Below, piece after piece: positions 1-8,268 of a stretch of DNA of 47,888 nt. The notes under the pieces were generated by a model, which was not told the origin of the DNA, did not search any database, and saw only the letters and a list, made by a program, of their open reading frames with translations. The translations under genes and the position numbers were made by a program. Positions within the stretch are counted from its first letter, which is position 1; each line of letters opens with the position of its first letter. The DNA comes from CAZZCP01 sp964653235 (lineage in GTDB: Bacteria > Bdellovibrionota > Bdellovibrionia > Bdellovibrionales > UBA840): positions 1-47,888 of the forward strand of contig CAZZCP010000010.1 in assembly GCA_964653235.1 (NCBI GenBank), written 5' to 3'.

Positions 1-384
1 GAAGATGCCATTGAAGCTTGGTGGCTCTCTCGCCTGCAGGCTTCCATTGAAAAGATGGAGAAGCTCTATCCCTTACGAATTTTAAACAGTAGCTGGCGAC
101 AAGCTTCTAGCGGCGGGGGGCAATGGGAAGGCGGCAATGGTATGCAAAGGCGCTACGAACTTATGGCCCCTGCAAAATTTCGCTGGATCTCTTTAATGAA
201 CTCGCACAAAGCTCGTGGAATTCAGGGTGGATATGATGCGGTTACTGCACAAGTTCAGGTTTACAAAAAAGGCAAAGAAAAGCTGATCTTAGATTTAATC
301 GGTGAACTCGAACTGCAAGCAGGCGATCAGATTCATGTTCTTGCCGGAGGCGGTGGTGGCTTTGGCCGGCAAGATCGAGAATGA
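1..384 (+). CDS. Hydantoinase B / 5-oxoprolinase family protein, C-terminal end (5' truncated by window)
   Basis: The reading frame is open from base 1 and ends with TGA at 382-384, so only about 127 C-terminal residues are visible. The visible part has the typical end of the HyuB/oxoprolinase large family: a Gly-rich SGGGGQWEGGNGMQRRYE stretch, then a 'RGIQGG' turn, then 'LQAGDQIHVLAGGGGGFG' close to the C-terminus. Members hydrolyse 5-oxoproline or hydantoins with ATP, usually with a HyuA partner encoded next door; that partner would be upstream, outside the window. The substrate cannot be judged from this fragment. The family call rests on the Gly-rich pattern and is fairly secure. Confidence 0.75.
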   Translation, partial: EDAIEAWWLSRLQASIEKMEKLYPLRILNSSWRQASSGGGQWEGGNGMQRRYELMAPAKFRWISLMNSHKARGIQGGYDAVTAQVQVYKKGKEKLILDLIGELELQAGDQIHVLAGGGGGFGRQDRE

Positions 385-461
385 TTTTGTATCTCTATCT
401 ATTTAAAAATCTAATGTAAATAAAACTTACAAGCAGAGAATAAATAGAAGCATATTATGAA

Positions 462-1136
462 TTACTGCACGCCTGCTCTTTCAAAGCATTGATCAGGCAA
501 ACAAGATACAGGTTCCAATTTAGAATTCACTTTAGGATTGTAACGATAAGTACCTTCATCTTCAATAAACATTGATGTGTCAAAACTCGGATATCTATCA
601 ACTTGCTCGTTCATGAAATAATGAATCGAATCAGAAAAAAAATCTGAATCAATTTCTACTTTGTAAACAGGCTTATACAAAAATTCAATTTTTTGATCTC
701 TACAGCTTTCACCTGATATAGCAATTTGATAGCTCAATTTGGTTTCTACAACTTGAGCGTAACAAACTTGCTGAGTATCTTCTCTGAAAAACCAGAGAGC
801 TCCTTCATCTGTAAGTTCAGTTATTTCAAATAGAGGATTCGCCCTAAACCATTGATGTAAATAAGTACTCAACATTGATGGGTCTAAAGCGAGCGCCACT
901 TCAAAAGCATCGCGATTCGTACCAGATTCTTGAGAAACTTCTCGCATCAATAAATAGTTAAAATGTTCAGCTTGCCAAACTAGTGAATCATCAAGAGTTC
1001 GGCCAGACTCATTGGATATCTTTAACACTCTTTCTTCACCTGGCATAAAAAACAAATCAGGATATTCAAGTCGCTCAAAGGATTGAGCCTGAAATGAAAA
1101 TAGTATTAAAATAATAAATTTGGCAAAATAGGCCAT
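462..1136 (-). CDS. Secreted protein of unknown function (224 aa)
   Basis: This gene has an ATG start with an AGAGGT ribosome binding site about 6 nt upstream. The first 20 residues are a signal peptide (hydrophobic core IILILFSF, cleavage likely after the AQS of FQAQS), so the protein is probably exported to the periplasm or outer surface. The mature part is acidic and rich in aromatic residues. It has four Cys: two in the middle (VCYAQ and SCRD) and two near the end (SCLPDQC), which suggests two disulfides. I recognise no domain. It stands alone between the hyuB end and a repeat remnant, on the opposite strand to hyuB. Confidence 0.7.
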   Translation of the reverse strand: MAYFAKFIILILFSFQAQSFERLEYPDLFFMPGEERVLKISNESGRTLDDSLVWQAEHFNYLLMREVSQESGTNRDAFEVALALDPSMLSTYLHQWFRANPLFEITELTDEGALWFFREDTQQVCYAQVVETKLSYQIAISGESCRDQKIEFLYKPVYKVEIDSDFFSDSIHYFMNEQVDRYPSFDTSMFIEDEGTYRYNPKVNSKLEPVSCLPDQCFERAGVQ

Positions 1137-1199
1137 CTATACCTCTGTTTTTGAGGTATTTTATTTATATAGCAATCACCGATTTACTAGAACGAAATG

Positions 1200-1248
1200 A
1201 ATATCCTATACTTTTTGCAAAGATAAAGTGAAATAAAAGGGAGCAGCT
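1200..1248 (+). repeat. Remnant (right end) of the ~175-bp inverted-repeat element
   Basis: The bases AAAGTGAAATAAAAGGGAGC at 1225-1244, followed by AGCTAA, are the same right terminus seen in the full copies at 5138-5312 and 43960-44133. A little further left, 'ATATCCTA' also matches the interior of the 44-kb copy. No left terminus (CTGCTCCC) is present, so the copy is truncated or internally deleted. It ends a few bases from the stop codon of the minus-strand gene at 1254. Confidence 0.65.
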
Positions 1249-1253
1249 AAAAA

Positions 1254-1877
1254 TTAGTAATAAAATTCGCTCTCCTCAAGCAAAGGCAGGCGAACCAGGC
1301 TTTGTTTTTGAGTACAGCCTATTTGGGCCTGGCAGACCTGAGTGCTTTTGTTGAAATCAAATTCGACTTCGCCTTGGTCTTGATCTAGCTGCATTTCGAT
1401 CCGAATCATCAATTCACTATTACGGTAGGTTTGTTCTAAATCTTGATAGCGAATTTTAATCAAATGCAGTTTGATATCTGCATCTTGCAATACGCTCGAA
1501 AAATACCCAAGCAAATCAGGAAAAGCCAAATACTGCTCCTTCTCAGCTTCTCGCAAAGAGACTTTCGCTAACTCTTCTTTAAGGATTGCAAATTCAGCCT
1601 CTAGACTTCCTCCCTGAAAACTTGGATTCTGACTTCTGCCCTGAATTTGCATTCGATAGGTTTTAGAAACATGGTTTTTGACATCATACACCTCTAATAC
1701 CAAAAGATCTGCCTCTACATAAAGATTGGCGCGGATGGGCTCCTGAAACTGTGCATTGCTCATCATTGGTAACCTGATTCTTGTAGAGGCCTTCTGAAAA
1801 CTAGGTTTTAATTCACGCATACTTGCGGCAAAAACTATACTATGAATCAATAGTAAAAAAATGAAATAGCGAATCAT
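1254..1877 (-). CDS. Secreted protein of unknown function (207 aa)
   Basis: An ORF upstream of this start can be extended to 1901, but the ATG at 1877 is better: it follows a G-rich ribosome binding site (seven G then ATC) and gives an ideal signal peptide beginning MIRYFIFLLLIHSIVFA. The exported part is about 190 residues, with two Cys close together near the C-terminus (VCQAQIGC) and many Gln/Glu/Leu. I do not recognise the family. A remnant of the repeat family lies immediately behind its stop codon. Confidence 0.7.
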   Translation of the reverse strand: MIRYFIFLLLIHSIVFAASMRELKPSFQKASTRIRLPMMSNAQFQEPIRANLYVEADLLVLEVYDVKNHVSKTYRMQIQGRSQNPSFQGGSLEAEFAILKEELAKVSLREAEKEQYLAFPDLLGYFSSVLQDADIKLHLIKIRYQDLEQTYRNSELMIRIEMQLDQDQGEVEFDFNKSTQVCQAQIGCTQKQSLVRLPLLEESEFYY

Positions 1878-2072
1878 GATCCCCCCCGAGAAAATATCCA
1901 ATCTTCGTAATTGCCGAAAAAATCAATGTAGATAAGCTTTTGAAGATTTTTCTTAAGAACAGCAAGTAAATGAGAAAGAAAAAGCAAAGCTCAGGTTTTG
2001 GTTATGATGCAATCTACTTATATTGATTGCTCCAAAATCTGTGGCAATATAATTGAGATTTTGGAGGTTTTC

Positions 2073-2495
2073 ATGAAGTTTTTCATTTTTTACTTATTAT
2101 GGCTGCCCTCTTTTAGCTTTGCCAGCGGTTTGATCTTTTCTAAAAACTCAGACTCGGTCGAGGTCAACTTACAGCGGGTGCTCAAAAGAATTGAAGATAA
2201 GGGTATAAAAGTATTCACAGTGATAAACCACTCTGAAGGGGCAGAGAGTGTTGGCCAAGAGTTACGAGATACTCGGGTTGTGATTTTTGGTAACCCGAAA
2301 GTTGGCAGTCGCCTGATGAATAAAGCTCCCAGTTTGGCTATTGATCTTCCGCAAAAAATTGCTATCTATGCCAATGAGCAGGGCGGCTCGACTCTTGTTT
2401 TTAATGATCCACAATATTTGGGAATCCGGCACGAATTGAATGACCCTGCTCTTGAAAAAATTAAAAAACTTTTGTCTGAATTGACCAAGCCTTAG
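2073..2495 (+). CDS. DUF302 domain protein with signal peptide (140 aa)
   Basis: The frame is open further upstream (from 1998), but the ATG at 2073 has a strong GGAGG ribosome binding site 7 nt before it and starts a clear signal peptide (MKFFIFYLLWLPSFSFASG). The mature part fits DUF302: an N-terminal helix (NLQRVLKRIEDKGIKVF), then 'INHSEGA', 'VVIFGNPKVGSRLM', 'APSLAIDLPQKIAIY' and a C-terminal '.QYLGIRHEL'. The molecular role of DUF302 is not well defined. The last 4 nt overlap the 3' end of the convergent threonine ammonia-lyase gene, so the two are not co-transcribed. Confidence 0.8.
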   Translation: MKFFIFYLLWLPSFSFASGLIFSKNSDSVEVNLQRVLKRIEDKGIKVFTVINHSEGAESVGQELRDTRVVIFGNPKVGSRLMNKAPSLAIDLPQKIAIYANEQGGSTLVFNDPQYLGIRHELNDPALEKIKKLLSELTKP

Positions 2496-3700
2496 CTTAA
2501 AACCTCGGCACCAACCGATGAGATCGCATCGCGAATTTCTTGAATGTGCTCTTTATTGCGAGTCTCAAGCTTAAAGTGAATGATCGTGTCTTGAATTGCT
2601 GTTCTTTCATCATTGCGGTTATGGTGTACTTCTAATACATTTGCCTCATGCTCACCAATGATTTTGGTAAGTCTCGAAAGTTGTCCGGGCCGATCTGAAA
2701 CTCTCACACTCAAATCACTGACCCGGCCTCGACTGCTCAAGCCTATAGAGATTACTTTTGAAATCATATTGAGATCGACATTTCCTCCACACAAAAGAGC
2801 ACAGGTTTTTTTACCCTTATCTACTTTTGAATTAAAAATGGCAGCAAGAGAAACTGCACCTGCACCTTCGACAACTGTCTTTGACCTTTCTAGTAAGTAG
2901 ACCATAGACTCCGCAATTTGATCATCTGTCACACTAACGACATCGTCTACAAGCGGAAGAATAAAGTTTTCAAAAATATCTTCATTGGGATACTTTACTG
3001 CAATTCCGTCGGCAATGGTATAGGGAGGAAGACTTGGCGGCATCAGTTTCTTATTTCGAAAACTCTCTACCATACCGGCGCAGCCTTCTGACTGAACTCC
3101 ATAGACCTTACAATCTGGTCTGATGGCTTTAATGGCAGTAGCGATTCCACTGATCAAGCCACCTCCACCAATGGGTATAAAAATACTATCGAGATCTTCT
3201 AGAGAATCAAGAATCTCCAAACCGAGAGTACCCTGGCCGGCGATGACCTTTTCATCTTTATAAGGATGTATAAAAATATAGCCCTCTTTTTGCGAAAGTT
3301 CTTTAGCATATTCGTTGGCATCATCGACCATATCTCCATGCAAAATCACATCGGCACCATATTTTTTAGTAGCTTCTATTTTGATAATCGAAGCAGATCT
3401 AGGCATAACCACCGTACTCTTTACACCAGCAAGACTTGCAGCTAGAGCAACTCCTTGAGCATGATTGCCCGCCGAGCTGGCGATCACACCTAAGTTTTTT
3501 TCTGATTCTTGCAATTGCAAAATCTTGTTGGCAGCTCCTCGAAGTTTAAAGCTACCCGTCTTTTGTTGATTTTCAAATTTGAGATAAACATCAAGACCAG
3601 CTCTTTGCGAACTTGATTCTGAAAAACGCATAGGTGTGCTTCGAATCACCGATTCAATTCGCTGCTGTGCCGCTTGAATATCTTCTAGATTTACTTTCAT
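2492..3700 (-). CDS. ilvA: Threonine ammonia-lyase (threonine dehydratase), medium form with ACT domain
   Basis: This is a PLP enzyme that deaminates L-threonine to 2-oxobutanoate and ammonia. The 402-residue product has the PLP lysine in SFKLRGAAN (K52), the substrate loop SAGNHAQG (about 76-83), and the phosphate-binding GGGGL loop at 178-182. The last ~75 residues form a single ACT domain (RVSDRPGQLSRL, then VLEVHHNR), which places it with the ~400-aa forms rather than the ~510-aa IlvA with two ACT-like domains or the ~330-aa TdcB. It lies 31 nt behind the MATE gene on the same strand and is probably co-transcribed with it. It could serve isoleucine synthesis or threonine catabolism; no ilv partner is nearby. 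Confidence 0.9.
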   Translation of the reverse strand: MKVNLEDIQAAQQRIESVIRSTPMRFSESSSQRAGLDVYLKFENQQKTGSFKLRGAANKILQLQESEKNLGVIASSAGNHAQGVALAASLAGVKSTVVMPRSASIIKIEATKKYGADVILHGDMVDDANEYAKELSQKEGYIFIHPYKDEKVIAGQGTLGLEILDSLEDLDSIFIPIGGGGLISGIATAIKAIRPDCKVYGVQSEGCAGMVESFRNKKLMPPSLPPYTIADGIAVKYPNEDIFENFILPLVDDVVSVTDDQIAESMVYLLERSKTVVEGAGAVSLAAIFNSKVDKGKKTCALLCGGNVDLNMISKVISIGLSSRGRVSDLSVRVSDRPGQLSRLTKIIGEHEANVLEVHHNRNDERTAIQDTIIHFKLETRNKEHIQEIRDAISSVGAEVLS

Positions 3701-3731
3701 AACATCAGATCAATTCTTTTTTGTGTCGCTG

Positions 3732-5093
3732 TCAAGTTTCTGCAATTACGCTCATGCTCTTCCACTTTCCACCGCGAAACCGAAGATAAAAAATGCTAGC
3801 AATCGCAAACACATAGAGACAAATTGATGCCCACGAATAATAAACTCCATCATTTATTTTTGAGAAAAAATAGGTTGGAATCACCATTAAGGGCCAAGGC
3901 GTAATCAGTACGACGATACTGACAAAGCGGGTATCACCTGCCCCTTTTAAGGCTGAAGAGAAACAAAAGTTCATACTATCAAAAAGTGTAAAGCTCAGTA
4001 AAAAGATCAAAAGCTGCTTGGCTAAAGTCTTTACTGCGTGCCATGATTCTGGATCACTATCGGCAGAAAAAAACTGGAGATAAAAATCGGGAAAGAGCCA
4101 GATACTCAAATTAATAAGCACTATAAATACAAAGGTGATTTGAAAGCCTTTGTAGGTAGATGCCTCAGCGATCTCTAACTTCTTTTCGCCAATACACTGG
4201 CCCACGAGTGAGGCGATGGCTTGCCCGATACCCATCGCTGGAAGAATGCAAATCATTAAAAGACTGACTAAAATTCCACTTGCCGCCAATGCCAATTCAC
4301 CATTTTTCATATAGCCAAGAATGATTAAAAAGGCTGTAAAAGCGATTCCTTCGAGAGCAAATTGCAAGCCATTGGGAATTCCGTATTTCAAAAAAGAATA
4401 AAACTGAGCTTTTTTCATCCCCCATGTTTTGAGTAATGAGTATGGTTCTCGATACTTTTTCTGAAACATCAAAAAAAAGCCAAAAAACATCGCTGCATAA
4501 CTGGCAAGACCCGTTGCAATTCCGGCGCCGAGAATGCCCATCTCAGCAAAGCCATGCCTACCTGCAACTAGTAAATAATCTAAAATCACATTCGAAATGA
4601 GACCTATAAAATTAATCCACATGAGCTTTGAACTCTCATTGATACCGGTAAAAAAACCACCTATCGCGGCCACTGCTGCCATTGGCAAAGCCGAAAAACA
4701 CATGGCTTGAAAGTATTGGCTCTCTAAAGCCTGCAAGTGCGGCGCATGTCCGATCATATTAAAAATGAACGGAGAGAGCGGAACCAATATTAAAAATAAA
4801 ATTCCCCCAAAGATACTAACGTAAATTCCATGTGTAATTGAATAACCAATATCTTGAAAGTGCTTTGCCCCTAGGTTTTGGGCTACAAAAGCAAGTGTGT
4901 AGGCTGCAGTTTGGTGCAACAGAGCCATCGGAATCCAAAACAAGCCCGTCACTGACATCGAGGCCGCGATGGCTTGGGTCGAATAATTGGCCAAAAACAT
5001 TCGGTCGATTGTGAATTGTAAATTCCAAAAAGCCGTTGAAATAATCAAGGGCAGAGAAAAAACTAAGATGCTTTTGTAGGTTGGTATTTGCAT
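3732..5093 (-). CDS. MATE family multidrug/toxin efflux transporter
   Basis: The protein is about 453 residues with twelve predicted membrane helices in two homologous halves, as in the MATE (NorM/DinF) family of Na+- or H+-coupled exporters. Family-like features include an N-terminal 'SLPLIISTAFWNLQFTIDRMFLANY', the 'GIPNGLQFALEGIAFTAF' segment that opens the second half, and 'ALKGAGDTRF' in the late helices. I chose the ATG at 5093; a TTG three codons upstream (5102) is also possible, and neither has a clear ribosome binding site. The gene precedes ilvA in the same direction. The substrate cannot be predicted. Confidence 0.88.
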   Translation of the reverse strand: MQIPTYKSILVFSLPLIISTAFWNLQFTIDRMFLANYSTQAIAASMSVTGLFWIPMALLHQTAAYTLAFVAQNLGAKHFQDIGYSITHGIYVSIFGGILFLILVPLSPFIFNMIGHAPHLQALESQYFQAMCFSALPMAAVAAIGGFFTGINESSKLMWINFIGLISNVILDYLLVAGRHGFAEMGILGAGIATGLASYAAMFFGFFLMFQKKYREPYSLLKTWGMKKAQFYSFLKYGIPNGLQFALEGIAFTAFLIILGYMKNGELALAASGILVSLLMICILPAMGIGQAIASLVGQCIGEKKLEIAEASTYKGFQITFVFIVLINLSIWLFPDFYLQFFSADSDPESWHAVKTLAKQLLIFLLSFTLFDSMNFCFSSALKGAGDTRFVSIVVLITPWPLMVIPTYFFSKINDGVYYSWASICLYVFAIASIFYLRFRGGKWKSMSVIAET

Positions 5094-5137
5094 TTTGGCC
5101 AAGCTAACATAGCTTTCGCAGAGAAGATAAAAAAATA

Positions 5138-5312
5138 AACTGCTCCCTTTTGTGTCGCTTCGGACGTCCGTCCGGAGGCAGGTAAATTACCAAAATAATT
5201 GGTTTTATCTGTTCGAATTTGTTGAAATTTTGATGCAGTTTCGGACAAGTATTTTAGATTGTTGAAAGTGCAATTGAATTTTGGGATAAAAGTGAAACAA
5301 AAGGGAGCAGCT
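5138..5312 (+). repeat. ~175-bp inverted-repeat-ended element, copy A
   Basis: The element starts AACTGCTCCCTTTT and ends with its inverse (AAAAGGGAGCAG, then CT), so the two ends can pair over about 20 bp. Inside are two small hairpins, one near the left end (CTTCGGA...TCCG, 5159-5177) and one in the middle (TGTTCGAA at 5209-5216 with TTCGGACA at 5240-5247). A second copy of nearly the same length is at 43960-44133. The element carries no ORF. It sits between the zinc-ribbon gene's terminator and the MATE gene. It looks like a MITE-like or structured-RNA repeat. Confidence 0.8.
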
Positions 5313-5315
5313 AAT

Positions 5316-5349
5316 AAAAAAAAGACCGGATGCCTTGCGACAACCGGCC
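5316..5349 (-). terminator. Rho-independent terminator of the zinc-ribbon gene
   Basis: Read on the minus strand, GGCCGG (5349-5344) pairs with CCGGTC (5329-5324) in a 6-bp stem with one G-U pair, followed directly by eight T. It begins 3 nt behind the TAG stop codon of the zinc-ribbon gene and separates it from copy A of the repeat and from MATE-ilvA. Confidence 0.7.
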
Positions 5350-5352
5350 TGA

Positions 5353-5571
5353 CTACCAATAGGTAGTAAAACCACGAATTGGTAGAAACTCACCCGGAAG
5401 CAAAGGGGGCCTCTCTAAATCGACGGACACCACAGGCGTCTCGGCTTCCTTGTGATAGAAGAAGGGAGCGAATGCTTTCCCACAATTTTCGCACCGATCC
5501 ACAACTCCTGACTTTTGCTCAGTTACATGCCCGCATATATGGCAGCGCCTTAAGTGAAGACTTTCCTTCAC
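5353..5571 (-). CDS. Small zinc-ribbon protein (72 aa)
   Basis: The best start is the GTG at 5571, preceded by a strong GGAGGT ribosome binding site 4 nt away; the longer frame to a TTG at 5601 has none. The product has two CxxC knuckles (CHIC at residues 10-13 and CENC at 27-30), a typical treble-clef or rubredoxin-like zinc ribbon. The tail is Pro-rich and probably unstructured (RPPLLPGEFLPIRGF). It could bind nucleic acid or a protein partner, but nothing in the neighbourhood indicates which. It has its own terminator. Confidence 0.65.
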   Translation of the reverse strand: MKESLHLRRCHICGHVTEQKSGVVDRCENCGKAFAPFFYHKEAETPVVSVDLERPPLLPGEFLPIRGFTTYW

Positions 5572-5777
5572 GAGCACCTCCAAGCAAATCTTTTGGGGCA
5601 AAACCTACGTGCAACAAACCCTTAACTTTTCTATCGGCAACTCGACCAAAGAATTAAGACTTTTTACTGAATAAGATCTGCAATTTTAAACGCAATGCAT
5701 TAAGTGATTAGAAAGACTCGTTTCGTGATTACAAGTTCCATTGTCAGTCTAGTCTTGCTTGGATATGCTGCGTGGGT

Positions 5778-7562
5778 ATGGAAAAACTAAAAAATTTGCT
5801 TTTCAATCGCTATCGCAAGCAAATTCTTTTCTTTCTAGATCAGTCTCTTCTTACAATTGGTATAGTTTCTATTGCCACTGTGTTTTTTGAATACTTTCTT
5901 ATTCCTCCTCGCTGGCTCGATGAATTCTTTTTAAAAATATCCAGCTATTTACTGATTGCCTTTGTTGTACAAGAGCTTTTGCGCTGGCTGTACTGCCGCA
6001 GTTATATGTATTTTCTCAAAAGTCGTATTTTTGAAACGGCTATTGCCTTACTGGCAGTAGTTCAACTTCTTTTTACTACACAATTGCAAGAGTTTTTGAT
6101 TGGCATTGGCGCTCCTATTGAAATAGGTGACCTCACTCTGATTTATTTAGGCTTGAGCCAATCACCGATCTTAATTGGTTTTTTATTTAGCTCAATCAAC
6201 AACCAAGCTTGGGTAAAAAAACTATCTTTGAGCTCACCACAAATCTTTACCATTAGTTTTTTCATTCCCATATTAATTGGAACCCTGCTGTTAAAACTCC
6301 CAAAATCAACTGTTGAGGATATTACTTGGGTCGATGCTTTCTTTACTGCGACCAGTGCTATTTGCGTCACAGGTCTGACCACACTTAATATTTCAAAAGA
6401 GTTCACCGATCTTGGACTCTTTGTAATTTGTGTTCTCTTTCAAATTGGCGGCCTTGGCATTATGACTTTAACCATCGCTTTTGCCTCGATGCTTGGCGGG
6501 CGTGGACTCGGGGTCGGTGATCGGCTTTTACTGTCTGATCTTTTTGATGTCGGAAAAATTGGAGAGGTGAAAAGTCTGCTTCGAAGAATTGCTTTTTTTA
6601 CTTTTACTATCGAGGGAATTGGAGCCCTATTGCTTTACAAATTTCACTATCAGGGTCAGGGATTTCATTTGCGGAGTTTTATGGAGTCGGTTTTTCACTC
6701 GATCTCTGCATTTTGCAATGCTGGATTTAGTGTTTATGAAAAAGGTATGAACACTGATTTGATTCGCAACAATTACCCCTATACTTTTGTACTTATGGTC
6801 TTGATTGTTCTTGGCGGTTTGGGCTTTCCGGTTTTGGCAAACTTTTTAGATGTTTTGCGAAATCGTTTTAAAAGAGACCGAGCATTTCGTGTTCTCAGTA
6901 CGCATTCAAAATTAGTTTTATTGAGCACAGGTATTTTTTTAATTGGCGGTTGGCTTGCTTTATTTTTAATGGAAAGCCCTTCTTCTTTTGCAGAGATGCC
7001 TTGGTGGGATCGTCTCTATCACAGTCTATTTTTGTCAGTCACCAGTCGTACAGCTGGGTTTAATATTTGGCCTACAGAATTTCTTTCTATTGGTAGCGTT
7101 GGCGTATTGCTTTTTTTGATGTGGGTGGGCGCATCTCCTATGTCGACAGGTGGAGGAGTTAAGAATGTCACTTTCTTGATTGCACTGCTCAACCTTTACA
7201 CCCATATTCGCGGCTACAATCGGATCAATATTTTTGAAAGAAGCATCGGATCAAAAAGCATTTACCGAGCCTTTGCTGCACTCGTAGTTTCTCTAATCTT
7301 TATTGGCTTGTCGGTGATGACAATGCTTTTACTTGAGCCCGATCTTCCGGCAATTGATTTGATCTTTGAAGTTTATTCGGCCTGGGGTACGGTTGGACTT
7401 TCACGCGGGCTTACTGCTGATTTGGGCAGTCCCGCAAAGTTACTCTTGATTGTTTTGATGTTTGTCGGAAGAGTAGGAGCTATTACCGTCTTAGGTGCTT
7501 TTATTGCCCGAGCTAAAAAAAGAAGGTTTCAATACCTAGAAGACAATGTATTAATTTATTAA
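5778..7562 (+). CDS. ktrB: KtrB/TrkH-type potassium uptake channel subunit
   Basis: This is the K+-translocating subunit of a Trk/Ktr uptake system in the inner membrane. The four pore loops of the superfamily are all present: TSAICVTGLT, ISAFCNAGFS, TSRTAGFN and WGTVGLSRG, each with the selectivity-filter glycine. The protein is about 594 residues. The usual KtrB core (~450) follows an N-terminal extension of about 150 residues with several predicted membrane helices. The start is the ATG at 5778 or the GTG two codons earlier (5772, with a GGA at better spacing). The regulatory KtrA-like gene follows after 10 nt. KtrB is preferred over TrkH because of this partner and the pore spacing. Confidence 0.88.
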   Translation: MEKLKNLLFNRYRKQILFFLDQSLLTIGIVSIATVFFEYFLIPPRWLDEFFLKISSYLLIAFVVQELLRWLYCRSYMYFLKSRIFETAIALLAVVQLLFTTQLQEFLIGIGAPIEIGDLTLIYLGLSQSPILIGFLFSSINNQAWVKKLSLSSPQIFTISFFIPILIGTLLLKLPKSTVEDITWVDAFFTATSAICVTGLTTLNISKEFTDLGLFVICVLFQIGGLGIMTLTIAFASMLGGRGLGVGDRLLLSDLFDVGKIGEVKSLLRRIAFFTFTIEGIGALLLYKFHYQGQGFHLRSFMESVFHSISAFCNAGFSVYEKGMNTDLIRNNYPYTFVLMVLIVLGGLGFPVLANFLDVLRNRFKRDRAFRVLSTHSKLVLLSTGIFLIGGWLALFLMESPSSFAEMPWWDRLYHSLFLSVTSRTAGFNIWPTEFLSIGSVGVLLFLMWVGASPMSTGGGVKNVTFLIALLNLYTHIRGYNRINIFERSIGSKSIYRAFAALVVSLIFIGLSVMTMLLLEPDLPAIDLIFEVYSAWGTVGLSRGLTADLGSPAKLLLIVLMFVGRVGAITVLGAFIARAKKRRFQYLEDNVLIY

Positions 7563-7572
7563 AGGATAGAAT

Positions 7573-8268
7573 ATGCAAGGTGAAAAGTGCGCCATCATTG
7601 GCTTAGGACATTTCGGACTCCATCTCGCTTTAGACCTTACCCATAATGGGATTGAGGTGCTAGCCATTGACCAAAACCAGGTAAGAGCTGAGATTTTAAG
7701 AGATAAAGTTGCACATACGATCATTGCCAATAGCCGAGATTACAATTCTCTTGAAAGCCTTGGCCTCAAAGATTTTGATTTTATAGTGGTTGCTATTGGA
7801 GAAGACTTTGAAAGCTCTCTACTGACTGTGTCTCATTTACAAGATATGAAGTGCAAAAAAATTATTGCTCGTGCTACATCGATTGTACATGAGCGTATTT
7901 TGAAACAGATGAAGGTAGACCAAATCATTCTCCCTGAAGCAGAAGCTGCCAAGCACCTAGGTAAAAAACTACATATGAGAGGCGTAGTCGAGTCTCTGGA
8001 AGTCTCCAAAGACTTTACAATCGTTGAAGTTGAACCTCCTGCCTGGGTGATTGGTAAAACTTTAAAAGAACTCGATCTAAGAAATTCTCACAAAATCAAC
8101 CTCGTGACCCTTGCCAGAGTGAAAGAATCGGATGAAATGCTCACTTTGGGCAAGCGAAGAAATATAGAAGTGATGGGTATTATCGATATAGACAGAAAGT
8201 TAGAGCCCGAGGATTATATGATTTTATTTGGTAAAGAGAAAGACATCGAAGCTTTCTTAGGATACTAG
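7573..8268 (+). CDS. ktrA: KtrA/TrkA-type regulatory subunit (RCK domains)
   Basis: This cytosolic ring-forming subunit binds nucleotide and gates the KtrB channel. The 231 residues comprise an N-terminal RCK domain with a Rossmann fold (IIGLGHFGLHLA, then the acidic end of beta2 in VLAIDQNQ) and a C-terminal TrkA-C domain (about 140-231, 'IGKTLKELDLRNSHKINLVTLAR'). A single RCK-N/RCK-C pair is the KtrA layout, whereas TrkA has two. An AAAGGA ribosome binding site precedes the ATG, and the gene lies 10 nt behind ktrB. Its stop codon overlaps the convergent receiver-GAF gene by 4 nt. Confidence 0.9.
   Translation: MQGEKCAIIGLGHFGLHLALDLTHNGIEVLAIDQNQVRAEILRDKVAHTIIANSRDYNSLESLGLKDFDFIVVAIGEDFESSLLTVSHLQDMKCKKIIARATSIVHERILKQMKVDQIILPEAEAAKHLGKKLHMRGVVESLEVSKDFTIVEVEPPAWVIGKTLKELDLRNSHKINLVTLARVKESDEMLTLGKRRNIEVMGIIDIDRKLEPEDYMILFGKEKDIEAFLGY

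Noticed and set aside
5138..5312. Insertion sequence or CRISPR-like array
   Set aside because: The repeat has no transposase or long ORF and no spacer-repeat periodicity; it fits a short inverted-repeat element only.
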